Source of the DNA: Carnobacterium_A sp047553015
Lineage (GTDB): Bacteria; Bacillota; Bacilli; Lactobacillales; Carnobacteriaceae
Reading direction: 5' to 3'
DNA: 64,000 nucleotides
Assembly (NCBI RefSeq): GCF_047553015.1
Contig: NZ_CP180212.1
Location: forward strand, 2,205,818-2,269,817
The notes under the pieces were generated by a model. That model did no database searches and was not told where the DNA came from. It saw only the letters and a list, made by a program, of their open reading frames with translations. The translations under genes were made by a program, and so were the position numbers. Shown piece by piece: positions 56,668-64,000 of the stretch (position 1 is the first letter of the stretch; each line of letters starts with the position of its first letter).

Positions 56668-56713
56668 AAACAACAAAAGATACCTGTCAGACGAGGTATC
56701 TTTTGTTGTTTTT
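56666..56713. terminator. bidirectional terminator between treR and treC
   Basis: A perfect 20-bp stem (AAAAACAACAAAAGATACCT and complement) with an eight-base loop. A and T runs on each side serve both converging genes; it touches both stop codons. Confidence 0.93.
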
Positions 56714-58380
56714 TACTTCTTGCTTTTATCGTTGAAATAAAATGCTACTGTTTCGTATGGCCCTATCGTAAATTGAGAAGTCAACTCACGCTTATCTCCA
56801 TTTCCGATTAAATAGCTCATTTGTTTATTTATAAATTCTTCAGGAATATCAACACTAACCGATTGACCATAAAAATGATTTAAAACTAGTAATTGTTGTC
56901 CTTCATACTCTCTTACATAAGCATAGACACTTGTATGCTCCAACAAGATACCTCGGTAATCTCCTTCTGAAATAACTTTCATTTTCTTACGCAATTGAAT
57001 TAATTTTTTGTAATACGATAAAATACTTCCTGTCGCTTCTTCTTTTTCTACATTAATTTGACGGTAATTCTCTGCTACTTTCAACCACGGTTGACCTGTG
57101 GTAAAACCAGCATTATCTTCATCAGACCACTGCATAGGAGTACGACTATTGTCTCTAGATTTTTCTTTAATGATGGCCATTGCCTCTTTAGATGATAAGC
57201 CTTTATCAATCAATTCGGCATAAGCATTGTGTGTTTCTATATCGACGTAATCAGCTAGCGTTGAAAAGCCAGGATTTGTCATTCCTATTTCTTCTCCTTG
57301 ATAAATATAAGGCGTTCCTCTTAGTAAATGAATAGTTTGAGCTTGAACAGTTGCCGACTCATAAAAGTAGTTTTCAGGATCTCCAAAACGACTAATCGCA
57401 CGAGGTTGATCATGGTTATTCCAAAATAATGCATTCCAACCATTTTTTTCCATCATACCTGTTTGCCAATTATTTAGTAAACGTTTGAGTTCCATAAAAT
57501 CAAAAGGCATTAGACTCCATTTTTCACTATCTAAATAATCTACTTTCAAATGATGAAAGCTAAAGAGCATAGATAACTCTTCATTTTCAGGGTTTGAATA
57601 GGCTGCTCCATTTTCGATAGTAGTAGAAGACATCTCCCCAACTGTCATAATCGCTTCTTTTCTTCCAAATGTTTCTTTATTTAACTCATGGATGTATTCA
57701 TGTGCTATTGGCCGATCAGTATACAACGCTTTCCCTACGCCATCTGGGGCATCGATTAAATTTTCATCTTTTCCAATAACATTAATCACGTCAAATCGGA
57801 ATCCTGTTACGCCTTTGTTTAACCAATAATTCACTACATTGAAAGCCTCTTTCCTAACTTCAGGATTACGCCAATTTAAATCTGCTTGCGAAACATCATA
57901 TAAATGAAGGTATTCCTTTCCTGTATCACCAAATGGCTCCCAAGCTGGTCCACCAAATTTTGATACCCAGTTAGTCGGATGACTTCCGTCTGATTTCGGT
58001 TTACGTAACAAATAATAATCTTGATACTTTTTTTCTCCTGCTAATGCCTTTTGAAACCACTCATGATCAATGGATGTATGATTCAAAACCATATCTAACA
58101 TAATTTCCATCTGATTTTTTTTGGTTTCTTCTACGAGCGCTTCGAAGTCTTCCATCTTTCCAAATAAAGGATCAATCTCAGTATAATGAGAAATATCATA
58201 ACCATTATCTTTTTGAGGAGAAGAAAAGAATGGATTAATCCAAAGCATATCCACTCCCAAACTGGCTAGATAAGGGATTTTTTCAATAATTCCTTTTAAA
58301 TCACCAATTCCATCTCCATTTGAGTCTTTAAAAGATTTGGGATAGATTTGATAGACGACTTTTTCATGAAACGCAGTCAC
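56713..58380 (-). CDS. treC: alpha,alpha-phosphotrehalase (trehalose-6-phosphate hydrolase)
   Basis: A GH13 hydrolase of 555 residues that splits trehalose-6-phosphate into glucose and glucose-6-phosphate. It begins FHEKVVYQIYPKSFKDSNGDG. GH13 regions include DMVLNHTS, GFRFDVINVIGK (nucleophile Asp), VGEMSSTT (acid/base Glu) and WNNHDQPR. It lies 22 bases after treP. TreA is the Bacillus name. Confidence 0.94.
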   Translation of the reverse strand: MTAFHEKVVYQIYPKSFKDSNGDGIGDLKGIIEKIPYLASLGVDMLWINPFFSSPQKDNGYDISHYTEIDPLFGKMEDFEALVEETKKNQMEIMLDMVLNHTSIDHEWFQKALAGEKKYQDYYLLRKPKSDGSHPTNWVSKFGGPAWEPFGDTGKEYLHLYDVSQADLNWRNPEVRKEAFNVVNYWLNKGVTGFRFDVINVIGKDENLIDAPDGVGKALYTDRPIAHEYIHELNKETFGRKEAIMTVGEMSSTTIENGAAYSNPENEELSMLFSFHHLKVDYLDSEKWSLMPFDFMELKRLLNNWQTGMMEKNGWNALFWNNHDQPRAISRFGDPENYFYESATVQAQTIHLLRGTPYIYQGEEIGMTNPGFSTLADYVDIETHNAYAELIDKGLSSKEAMAIIKEKSRDNSRTPMQWSDEDNAGFTTGQPWLKVAENYRQINVEKEEATGSILSYYKKLIQLRKKMKVISEGDYRGILLEHTSVYAYVREYEGQQLLVLNHFYGQSVSVDIPEEFINKQMSYLIGNGDKRELTSQFTIGPYETVAFYFNDKSKK

Positions 58381-58402
58381 TTTTATTCCTACTTTCTTTT
58401 AC

Positions 58403-59920
58403 TTATTTACCTAATTCTGGTTCAGTAACCATTGCTTGTTCTATTTGATCAGATTTATTAAAAATATTGTACTTACGGAAAACGATTGTTAAGACAAAAG
58501 GTACAACAATTGCGATACCCATACAAATAATAAAGATAAACCAGTATTCATTTTGGATAGAAAGAAGTCCTGGTAACCCACCTACTCCGATTGAATTAGC
58601 TGTAACGTTAAATAGTGTTGAAATCATTCCGGCAATACCTGAACCAATCATTGCAGCTACGAAAGGATAAATATATTTAATATTGATTCCAAACATTGCT
58701 GGTTCTGTTACACCTAAATAACAAGAAATAGCTGCTGGAATCGAAATTTGCTCTTCTTTTTTGTCGCCACGATGTAAGAAAATAATCGCTAAGACAGCTG
58801 AACCTTGTGCAATATTTGATAAAGCAATCATTGGCCACAGATTTGTTCCACCAAAGTCAGCAACTAACTGCAAATCGATAGCATTTGTCATATGGTGTAA
58901 CCCCGTAATAACAAGTGGTGAATATAAAAATCCAAATAGTGCACCAAATAACCAGTTCACAGAACTACCTAAACCAGTATAAACTAGCGTTGAGATCCAT
59001 CCTCCAATAACCCAACCTATTGGCCCCAAAACTGTATGAGCAATCAGGACTGTTGGAACTAATGCGAAAAACGGAACAAAAATCATAGAAATTGCTTGTG
59101 GAATAATTTTTCTCAAGCCTAATTCTAAATAAGCTAATAAGAATCCTGCAAGCATTGCTGGAAGAACTTGAGCTTGGTATCCAATCATATCAATTTGGAA
59201 AAAACCAAAATCCCAAAAAGGAACATCTGCTGCTGCAGTTCCGGCTACACCGTAAGCATTCAATAGTTGTGGTGAAACCAATGTGATACCTAAAACGATT
59301 CCTAAAATTTGAGTGGTTCCCATTTTTTTAGCAATACTCCAAGTGATTCCTACTGGTAAGAAGTGAAAAATCGCTTCACCAATTAACCATAAGAAACCAT
59401 TTACACCATTCCAAAATTGACTAACATCAACAATTCGATTATAAATCGGAGCTCCTGCATCAGTAAATTGAGCCATTCCATCGATCATAAGTTGACCTAA
59501 TGACTCCATCTGGATTTCTCCTAAAATATTTCTAAATCCTAAAATTAATCCACCAACAATAATTGCGGGAATAATGGGAGTGAATATTTCTGCTAATACA
59601 GACATAGCTCGCTGAATTGGATTTTGATTTTGCTTGCTAGCTATTTTTACATCATCTTTTGATACGCCTTCTTTTCCAGAAATCTTTGTAAATTCATTAT
59701 AAAAAGTAGCTACATCATTTCCAATAATAACTTGGTATTGACCTGCTTGAGTAAACGTTCCTTTGACTGCTGAAATATCTTCTATTTTCTTATTATCTGC
59801 AAGTGATGGATCGTTTAATACAAAACGCATCCGAGTGGCACAGTGACTGACTGCTGAAATATTAGCAGAACCTCCAATATATTCCAGTAATTGTTTTACA
59901 TCTTGACTATAATCTGCCAT
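58403..59920 (-). CDS. treP: trehalose-specific PTS EIIBC component
   Basis: A 505-residue permease that imports and phosphorylates trehalose. The N-terminal EIIB domain (1-90) has the phospho-Cys in AVSHCATRMRF; the EIIC domain (about 105-480) has about ten membrane helices. No EIIA domain is present, so a glucose-type EIIA encoded elsewhere must serve it. Start ATG 59920 after AAGGAGG; the longer ORF runs into the operator. Confidence 0.94.
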   Translation of the reverse strand: MADYSQDVKQLLEYIGGSANISAVSHCATRMRFVLNDPSLADNKKIEDISAVKGTFTQAGQYQVIIGNDVATFYNEFTKISGKEGVSKDDVKIASKQNQNPIQRAMSVLAEIFTPIIPAIIVGGLILGFRNILGEIQMESLGQLMIDGMAQFTDAGAPIYNRIVDVSQFWNGVNGFLWLIGEAIFHFLPVGITWSIAKKMGTTQILGIVLGITLVSPQLLNAYGVAGTAAADVPFWDFGFFQIDMIGYQAQVLPAMLAGFLLAYLELGLRKIIPQAISMIFVPFFALVPTVLIAHTVLGPIGWVIGGWISTLVYTGLGSSVNWLFGALFGFLYSPLVITGLHHMTNAIDLQLVADFGGTNLWPMIALSNIAQGSAVLAIIFLHRGDKKEEQISIPAAISCYLGVTEPAMFGINIKYIYPFVAAMIGSGIAGMISTLFNVTANSIGVGGLPGLLSIQNEYWFIFIICMGIAIVVPFVLTIVFRKYNIFNKSDQIEQAMVTEPELGK

Positions 59921-59953
59921 TCTTTTTTTCCTCCTTATAAATAAGTTAAACCT

Positions 59954-59971
59954 AACTTGTATATACAAGTT
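59954..59971. promoter_or_regulatory. TreR operator
   Basis: AACTTGTATATACAAGTT is a perfect 18-base palindrome matching the known tre operator core TTGTATATACAA. It begins one base downstream of the -10 box of the treP promoter. Confidence 0.9.
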
Positions 59972-59972
59972 G

Positions 59973-60010
59973 AATATATACTATTTTAAAAAATAATGCA
60001 AGCGTTTTAT
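59973..60010 (-). promoter_or_regulatory. treP-treC promoter with cre site
   Basis: Minus-strand -35 TTGCAT (60001-59996), 17-base spacer, -10 TATATT (59978-59973). The element ATGCAAGCGTTTTAT at 59996-60010 matches the cre consensus WTGNAANCGNWNNCW at all but one defined position and overlaps the -35, so CcpA should repress under glucose. Confidence 0.8.
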
Positions 60011-60060
60011 CTATATAAGAACTAATTACTTTAAAAAAAAGCGATAGTCTTTTTTATTTA

Positions 60061-61587
60061 TTTCGTTTAATATCTTTAGAAAAATTTTTGAAAAGAAAAA
60101 TATAGCTGTATCTGGTGAAAAATTTTATTTTACCAGTGAGGAAAATATACGTTATCTCAAACCAAAAAATACTACATGCGAATGGAAAATATCTTATTCC
60201 AGACTTTATTGATTGTCATATGCACATTGAAAGTTCTATGATCCCTCCTTCTATTTTCTAAGGAGCTGATCTATCTTATGGAATTACTACAGTTGTAGCA
60301 GATTCTCACGAAATTGCTACTGTCTTTGGACAAGCAGGAATGGAAGCCTTCATGCAAGAAAAAACCTACTTAGATATCTTTTATGCCATTCCTTCTTCTG
60401 TTCCTTCTACCACACCTCAATTAGAAACAACGGGCGGGTTAATTGAAGTAAAGGAAGTTGTGTCACTTTTAAAACACCCAAAAGTCATTGCTTTGGGTGA
60501 AGCTATGAACTTCAAAGGCATTACCGACGAACCCAACTCTTTAATCAGACAAATTTTAAAAAAAGTTCAAGATACAAAACCATTCATGCCTTTAGAAGGA
60601 CACATCCCTAATGTTTCAGGAGAAACATTAGCTAAATTTATGTTTGCTGGTCTGACAGCCGATCATACTCAGCAAACACCTGAATCCATTTTAGAAAAAG
60701 TAACCAATGGTATTTTCTTAGAATTGCAAAAAAAATCGATTACTCCAGAAAATATTAAAACCATTGTAGATTATGGTCTTTATGAACACGTTGCTCTCAT
60801 TACTGATGATATTATGGCGGATGATTTACTAGAGGGGCATTTGGATACCAACGTACGTCTAGCTATTGAATGCGGCATGCCTGTAGAAGAAGCTATCTAT
60901 ATGACAACTTATACGCCAACTCGTCGCATGGGCTTCCAATACCGCGGAGCAATTGCTTCAGGCTTCTTAGCTGATTTGGCTATCTTAAATAAAAAAGTTA
61001 TTGCCGCTCATGGTATATTTTTTAATGATGAAGATATTAAAATTCTTAAAGAAGCTGATGTAGCTGTCTCTCATTGTATCGGTGCCAATACAAAATCTGC
61101 TAAAGGAGTTGCACCAGTACAAAAAATGATTCAAGCTGGTTTGAGGGTTGGCCTAGGAACAGATGGGCCTAGTAGTGGAAATACGTTAGATTTATTCACT
61201 CAAATGAAACTATTTGCTAATTTTCATAAGACACTCTTACAAGATCGTTCTGCTTTCCCAGCTCGTGATATCGTCCGAATGGCTACTATTGGAGGTGCTG
61301 AAGTACTAGGTCTGGCTAGTAAGATTGGATCTTTAAAAAAAGGTAAAAAAGCTGATTTGATTCTAGTAGAAACGAATTCAGCTAACATGTTTCCTATTTT
61401 TGATCCTTATTCGGTACTAGTCTATTCAGCTAATGCTAGTAATGTACAAGATGTCATGATTAACGGAAAATGGATTGTACGCGATAAATTGCTTGTTCAA
61501 CAAGACTTATCAACTTTACGTCACAACCTTTCAAAGCAGATGACTCATTTCCGAAAAATTGCTATTGAAATGGATAAAAAAGAATAG
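60061..61587 (+). pseudogene. broken chimera of adenine deaminase (front) and MTA/SAH deaminase-like amidohydrolase (back)
   Basis: The 5' part encodes adenine-deaminase-like protein in three pieces: SGEKFYFTSEENIRYLKP in one frame, a frameshift between about 60155 and 60184, then GKYLIPDFIDCHMHIESSM, and an in-frame TAA at 60259 before GITTVVADSHEIA. From 60262 the frame is open to 61587. Its ade-like part ends near GAIASGFLADLAILN (about 60990); the rest (VIAAHGIFFND, VSHCIGANTKSAKG, GLGTDGPSSGNTLD) is the C-terminal half of an MtaD/SsnA-type amidohydrolase. The HxH metal motif lies before the stop, so the 415-codon ORF from ATG 60340 is probably inactive. Confidence 0.85.
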
Positions 61588-61593
61588 GCAATC

Positions 61594-61627
61594 AACTAAA
61601 CTTCAATAAGTCTGTTGGAGTTTAGTT
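61594..61627 (+). terminator. terminator after the chimeric pseudogene
   Basis: Stem AACTAAACTTCAA / TTGGAGTTTAGTT with an eight-base loop, followed by TTG. It probably once ended the amidohydrolase transcript. Confidence 0.65.
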
Positions 61628-61678
61628 TTGTTCCCCTATAAAGGCTAGTTTAGCTAGTCACGTTCAAGAAATAAAAAA

Positions 61679-61712
61679 AGTATCTTGAGCTTGTTGCGCT
61701 GCTCAAGATACT
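61679..61712 (-). terminator. terminator after jag
   Basis: A perfect 12-bp stem AGTATCTTGAGC / GCTCAAGATACT, followed on the minus strand by TTTTTTT. It ends the rpmH-rnpA-yidC-jag unit. Confidence 0.92.
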
Positions 61713-61724
61713 CAAATAATCTAT

Positions 61725-62504
61725 TTATTTTAGTGGTTCAACAACTAAGTAACGATGTGGTTCATTGCCCTCAGAATGCGTTGTGACACGTTTATTTTTA
61801 CTTAAATAAAAGTGGATTTGCTTTCTTTCAAAAGCAGGCATTGGTTCTAAAAAAACAGGTAAATTAGTACGTACAACTTTCTCAGCAGTACGTTCAGCTA
61901 CATTTTTCAAACTAGCTTCACGTCTTTCACGGTAATCACCAACGTTTACTATAACAGTAAATTTAGTTTTAGCCTGCTGATACAACAAAACTTGCGCGAG
62001 CGATTGCAAAGCATTTAAAATTCTACCATGTTTGCCGATCATTAAACCAGCATTCTCAGTATGGATATGAAAAACTACTTGTCGATCAGATAAATTAACA
62101 TCCGTTGTGACCGTCGTTTCAATTCCCATTTTACTAGAAATATCTACTAAATAATCAGAAACCAATTGTAATGCTTTATCATCATCTTGAACAACTTGAT
62201 TTTTTGATAGGTCACTTTTATCTGTCTCATCTTCTAACTTCAGGACTTCTATTGTTGTGCCCTCCGTTAGTGTTTCAGAATATGCTTGAGTGAGTATCTT
62301 TTTTTGTTCATTCGTTTTTTCTTCATCAATAATCAAGCGTTTTTCTACTATCACTATTGCGTATTTTTTACCAAATCCAAAGATACCTTTCTTTCCTTCA
62401 GTAACAATCTCAATAGAAGCGTCTTCTTTATTGATACCCAAAATTTCTAATCCTTTTTGAATGGCTTCTGCTGTTGTTGCTGCTTGAGCTGTGTACTTAT
62501 TCAT
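61725..62504 (-). CDS. khpB: RNA-binding protein Jag/KhpB
   Basis: A 259-residue RNA-binding protein. The Jag-N domain (1-55, KGIFGFGKKYA), a variable linker, a KH domain with GKHGRILNALQ and an R3H domain (MPAFERKQIHFYL, NEPHRYLVV) are in the usual order. In streptococci KhpB with KhpA affects cell division mRNAs. It follows yidC by 43 bases. Start ATG 62504. Confidence 0.95.
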   Translation of the reverse strand: MNKYTAQAATTAEAIQKGLEILGINKEDASIEIVTEGKKGIFGFGKKYAIVIVEKRLIIDEEKTNEQKKILTQAYSETLTEGTTIEVLKLEDETDKSDLSKNQVVQDDDKALQLVSDYLVDISSKMGIETTVTTDVNLSDRQVVFHIHTENAGLMIGKHGRILNALQSLAQVLLYQQAKTKFTVIVNVGDYRERREASLKNVAERTAEKVVRTNLPVFLEPMPAFERKQIHFYLSKNKRVTTHSEGNEPHRYLVVEPLK

Positions 62505-62547
62505 CTGTTTATCCTCCGTTCTACCTTCTGTTAAACGATAGTAAAGA

Positions 62548-63381
62548 TTACTTCTTTTTCTTTTTCTTTTTCGGATTTAACGCTTTTTCTAATGTACGTT
62601 GACGGTCGCGTTCAACTTGAAGTTTGCCTTCACGTTCTTTTATAATTTTAAATGGATTATTTAAAAGCAACGTTTGGCCAACAGAAAACGCATTTCCCAC
62701 TACCCAGTACAAAGACAACGCACTAGGTAACGTAATACCCATAAATAAGATTAACGCTGGCATCATATACATCATTGATGACATCGCTGGATTTGATTCT
62801 GCTTGACTCATGGTAGATAATTTAGTCGTGGCATATGTTAAAACAGCTGCTACAATTGGCAATATAAAAATTGGATCTGGCTTCCCTAAATTCAACCATA
62901 AAAAACTACCCGAACGTAATTGTTCAGTCCGACTAATAGCTTGGTAAAGGCCCATTAAAAGTGGCATTTGAATGACTAAAGGCAAACAACCAGCAGCTGG
63001 ATTTACTCCTGCCTCAGAATAAAGTTTAGACGTTTCTTCCTTCAGTTTACCTTGTGTTTCAGCATCCTTAGAAGAGTATTTAGCTTGTAAAGCTTTTAGG
63101 CGAGGCTGTATTTCACTCATTTTACGCGTACTTTTAGTTTGACCATGCATTAAAGGCAACAAAACAACTCTAATTAATAAAGTAAAGACTATAATGCCCA
63201 GTCCATAACTTCCGCTAAATAAATCTGATAACCAAATAATCACGCGTGAAAAATTTAATACAATATATCGATCCCAGAAACCTGTGCTATCAGCATTGAT
63301 AGGCGCAGTTCCACAACCGACTAGCACAACAGCTAGCAAGACAGTTCCTAGCAATAGGAGTAATCGCTTACGGTTTTTCAT
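62548..63381 (-). CDS. yidC: membrane protein insertase YidC (SpoIIIJ/OxaA type)
   Basis: A 277-residue lipoprotein insertase. The signal ends in a lipobox with Cys23 (VVLVGCG). Five membrane segments follow; LLPLMHGQTKSTRKMSEIQPRL and NPAAGCLPLVIQMPLLMGLYQAI are family signatures, with the Arg of LLIRVVLLPL in the groove. A Lys-rich tail binds ribosomes. It lies between rnpA and jag. Confidence 0.96.
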   Translation of the reverse strand: MKNRKRLLLLLGTVLLAVVLVGCGTAPINADSTGFWDRYIVLNFSRVIIWLSDLFSGSYGLGIIVFTLLIRVVLLPLMHGQTKSTRKMSEIQPRLKALQAKYSSKDAETQGKLKEETSKLYSEAGVNPAAGCLPLVIQMPLLMGLYQAISRTEQLRSGSFLWLNLGKPDPIFILPIVAAVLTYATTKLSTMSQAESNPAMSSMMYMMPALILFMGITLPSALSLYWVVGNAFSVGQTLLLNNPFKIIKEREGKLQVERDRQRTLEKALNPKKKKKKK

Positions 63382-63417
63382 CGTTTTCCCTCCACATTCT
63401 GTAAATAAAAAAATAAG

Positions 63418-63756
63418 CTAATCTAACATCTTAGCCAATTTCAAAACGTGAATTAAACTTTTTTTAGTTTCTTTTACTGACATATCTGCCGCTGGTTTAC
63501 GGGCGATAACAATAAAATCTTTCTCCGTTTTTAATTTAGGCTTTAATTCTGTTAAGCTTTGTCGTATTTTTCTTTTAACACTATTTCTAACAACTGCATT
63601 TCCAATTTTTTTTCCAACAGATAATCCCACACGAAAATGTGGCTGATCTTTTTTATCTAATATATATAGAACGAACTGTCGATTAGCTGTCGATTTTCCA
63701 TTATGAAAGACTTTTTGAAAATCTGATTCTTTTTTGACACGATAGGCTTTTCTCAT
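63418..63756 (-). CDS. rnpA: ribonuclease P protein component
   Basis: RnpA, 112 residues, the protein cofactor of RNase P for tRNA 5' maturation. It begins RKAYRVKKESDFQKVF after the start residue and holds the RNSVKRKIRQ signature. It follows rpmH in the same direction. Confidence 0.96.
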   Translation of the reverse strand: MRKAYRVKKESDFQKVFHNGKSTANRQFVLYILDKKDQPHFRVGLSVGKKIGNAVVRNSVKRKIRQSLTELKPKLKTEKDFIVIARKPAADMSVKETKKSLIHVLKLAKMLD

Positions 63757-63824
63757 TCAAATAACCTCTCATCTCTTTTTCTTAGACTACTCTTTTCAAA
63801 ATTAATAAAAAAAAAGAAAAAAAA

Positions 63825-63847
63825 GACCACTGAAACGTTCAGTGATC
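63825..63847 (-). terminator. terminator-like hairpin between rpmH and rnpA
   Basis: Stem GATCACTGAA / TTCAGTGGTC on the minus strand with a three-base loop, then TTTTCTTTTTTTT. It touches the rpmH stop, so part of the transcript may end before rnpA, favouring L34 synthesis. Confidence 0.82.
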
Positions 63848-63981
63848 TATGCACACAATGATTTTCTGCCTTTACGGCGTCTACTTTGTAATACATTACG
63901 TCCATTTTTTGTACTCATACGTTTACGGAAGCCATGTAATTTTTGACGTTTACGTTTTTTAGGTTGGTAAGTTCTTTTCAT
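63847..63981 (-). CDS. rpmH: 50S ribosomal protein L34
   Basis: L34, 44 residues, begins MKRTYQPKKRKRQKLHGFRK and contains RNVLQSRRRKGRKSL. The start ATG is at 63981 with GGAGGTG upstream. It is the usual last gene before dnaA and the origin, expected on the other side of position 64000. Confidence 0.97.
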   Translation of the reverse strand: MKRTYQPKKRKRQKLHGFRKRMSTKNGRNVLQSRRRKGRKSLCA

Positions 63982-64000
63982 TCGTAATACACCTCCTACG

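Overview
The window reads as a chromosome segment of a low-GC Firmicute of the Lactobacillales, most like Carnobacteriaceae. This is inferred from gene order, AT-rich composition, strong Shine-Dalgarno sites and frequent TTG/GTG starts. The order rpmH-rnpA-yidC-jag at the right edge, followed leftwards by mnmE-mnmG, rsmG, parA-parB, DUF951 and ychF, is the classic left flank of oriC. dnaA and the origin should lie just beyond position 64000. Almost all housekeeping genes are on the minus strand and point away from that presumed origin.

Layout, left to right. 1-5.7 kb: start of rpoB, ybxB, rplL-rplJ, rplA-rplK, a small membrane protein, nusG, secE and rpmG, with leaders and terminators. 5.8-12.4 kb: a flavin-based extracellular electron transfer (FLEET-like) locus of dmkA, fmnB (ApbE) and lipoprotein pplA, divergent from ndh2, eetB and dmkB. 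Its shared control region carries Rex-like half-sites. It sits between sigH and rpmG, which are neighbours in Bacillus. 12.5-23.4 kb: the conserved block sigH, rae1 (yacP), rlmB, mrnC, cysS-cysE behind a Cys T-box, gltX, a fused ispDF, yacL, radA and dut. 23.6-27.7 kb: an MsmX/UgpC-type sugar ABC ATPase, a maltose-type O-acetyltransferase, a DUF4385 protein and an L,D-transpeptidase. 27.8-33.0 kb: a complete rrn operon (16S-23S-5S, no spacer tRNA) with two tandem promoters. 33.2-46.5 kb: msrA, a zinc-less quinone-oxidoreductase-like enzyme, serS with a Ser T-box, dacA with a VanRS-like two-component system, guaB, DUF1129, ychF, DUF951, parB-parA and rsmG. A near-consensus parS lies inside the histidine kinase gene. 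47.2-50.6 kb: a FakA-FakB (DAK2-DegV) fusion, two membrane proteins (DUF2177, DUF3159) and a tRNA-Val(GAC) with an unusual C33. 50.8-54.3 kb: mnmG and mnmE behind a terminator-like leader hairpin. 55.0-61.6 kb: a secreted LysM-3D protein, the trehalose genes treR / treC-treP with a clear operator and cre, and a broken gene that joins an adenine deaminase front to an MTA/SAH-deaminase-like back. 61.7-64.0 kb: jag, yidC, rnpA and rpmH.

The genes suggest these links. The MEP-pathway IspDF supplies isoprenoid precursors that DmkB and DmkA could turn into demethylmenaquinone. Ndh2 would reduce that quinone with NADH, and flavin attached by FmnB to PplA would pass electrons outward. The tre genes feed glucose and glucose-6-phosphate into fermentation under CcpA and TreR control. 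ParA, ParB and parS serve origin segregation. No transposase, integrase, CRISPR array or prophage gene was seen. The most unusual items are the placement and make-up of the electron-transfer locus, the ade/mtaD chimera, the C33 tRNA, the ispDF and fakAB fusions, and the mnmE leader hairpin.
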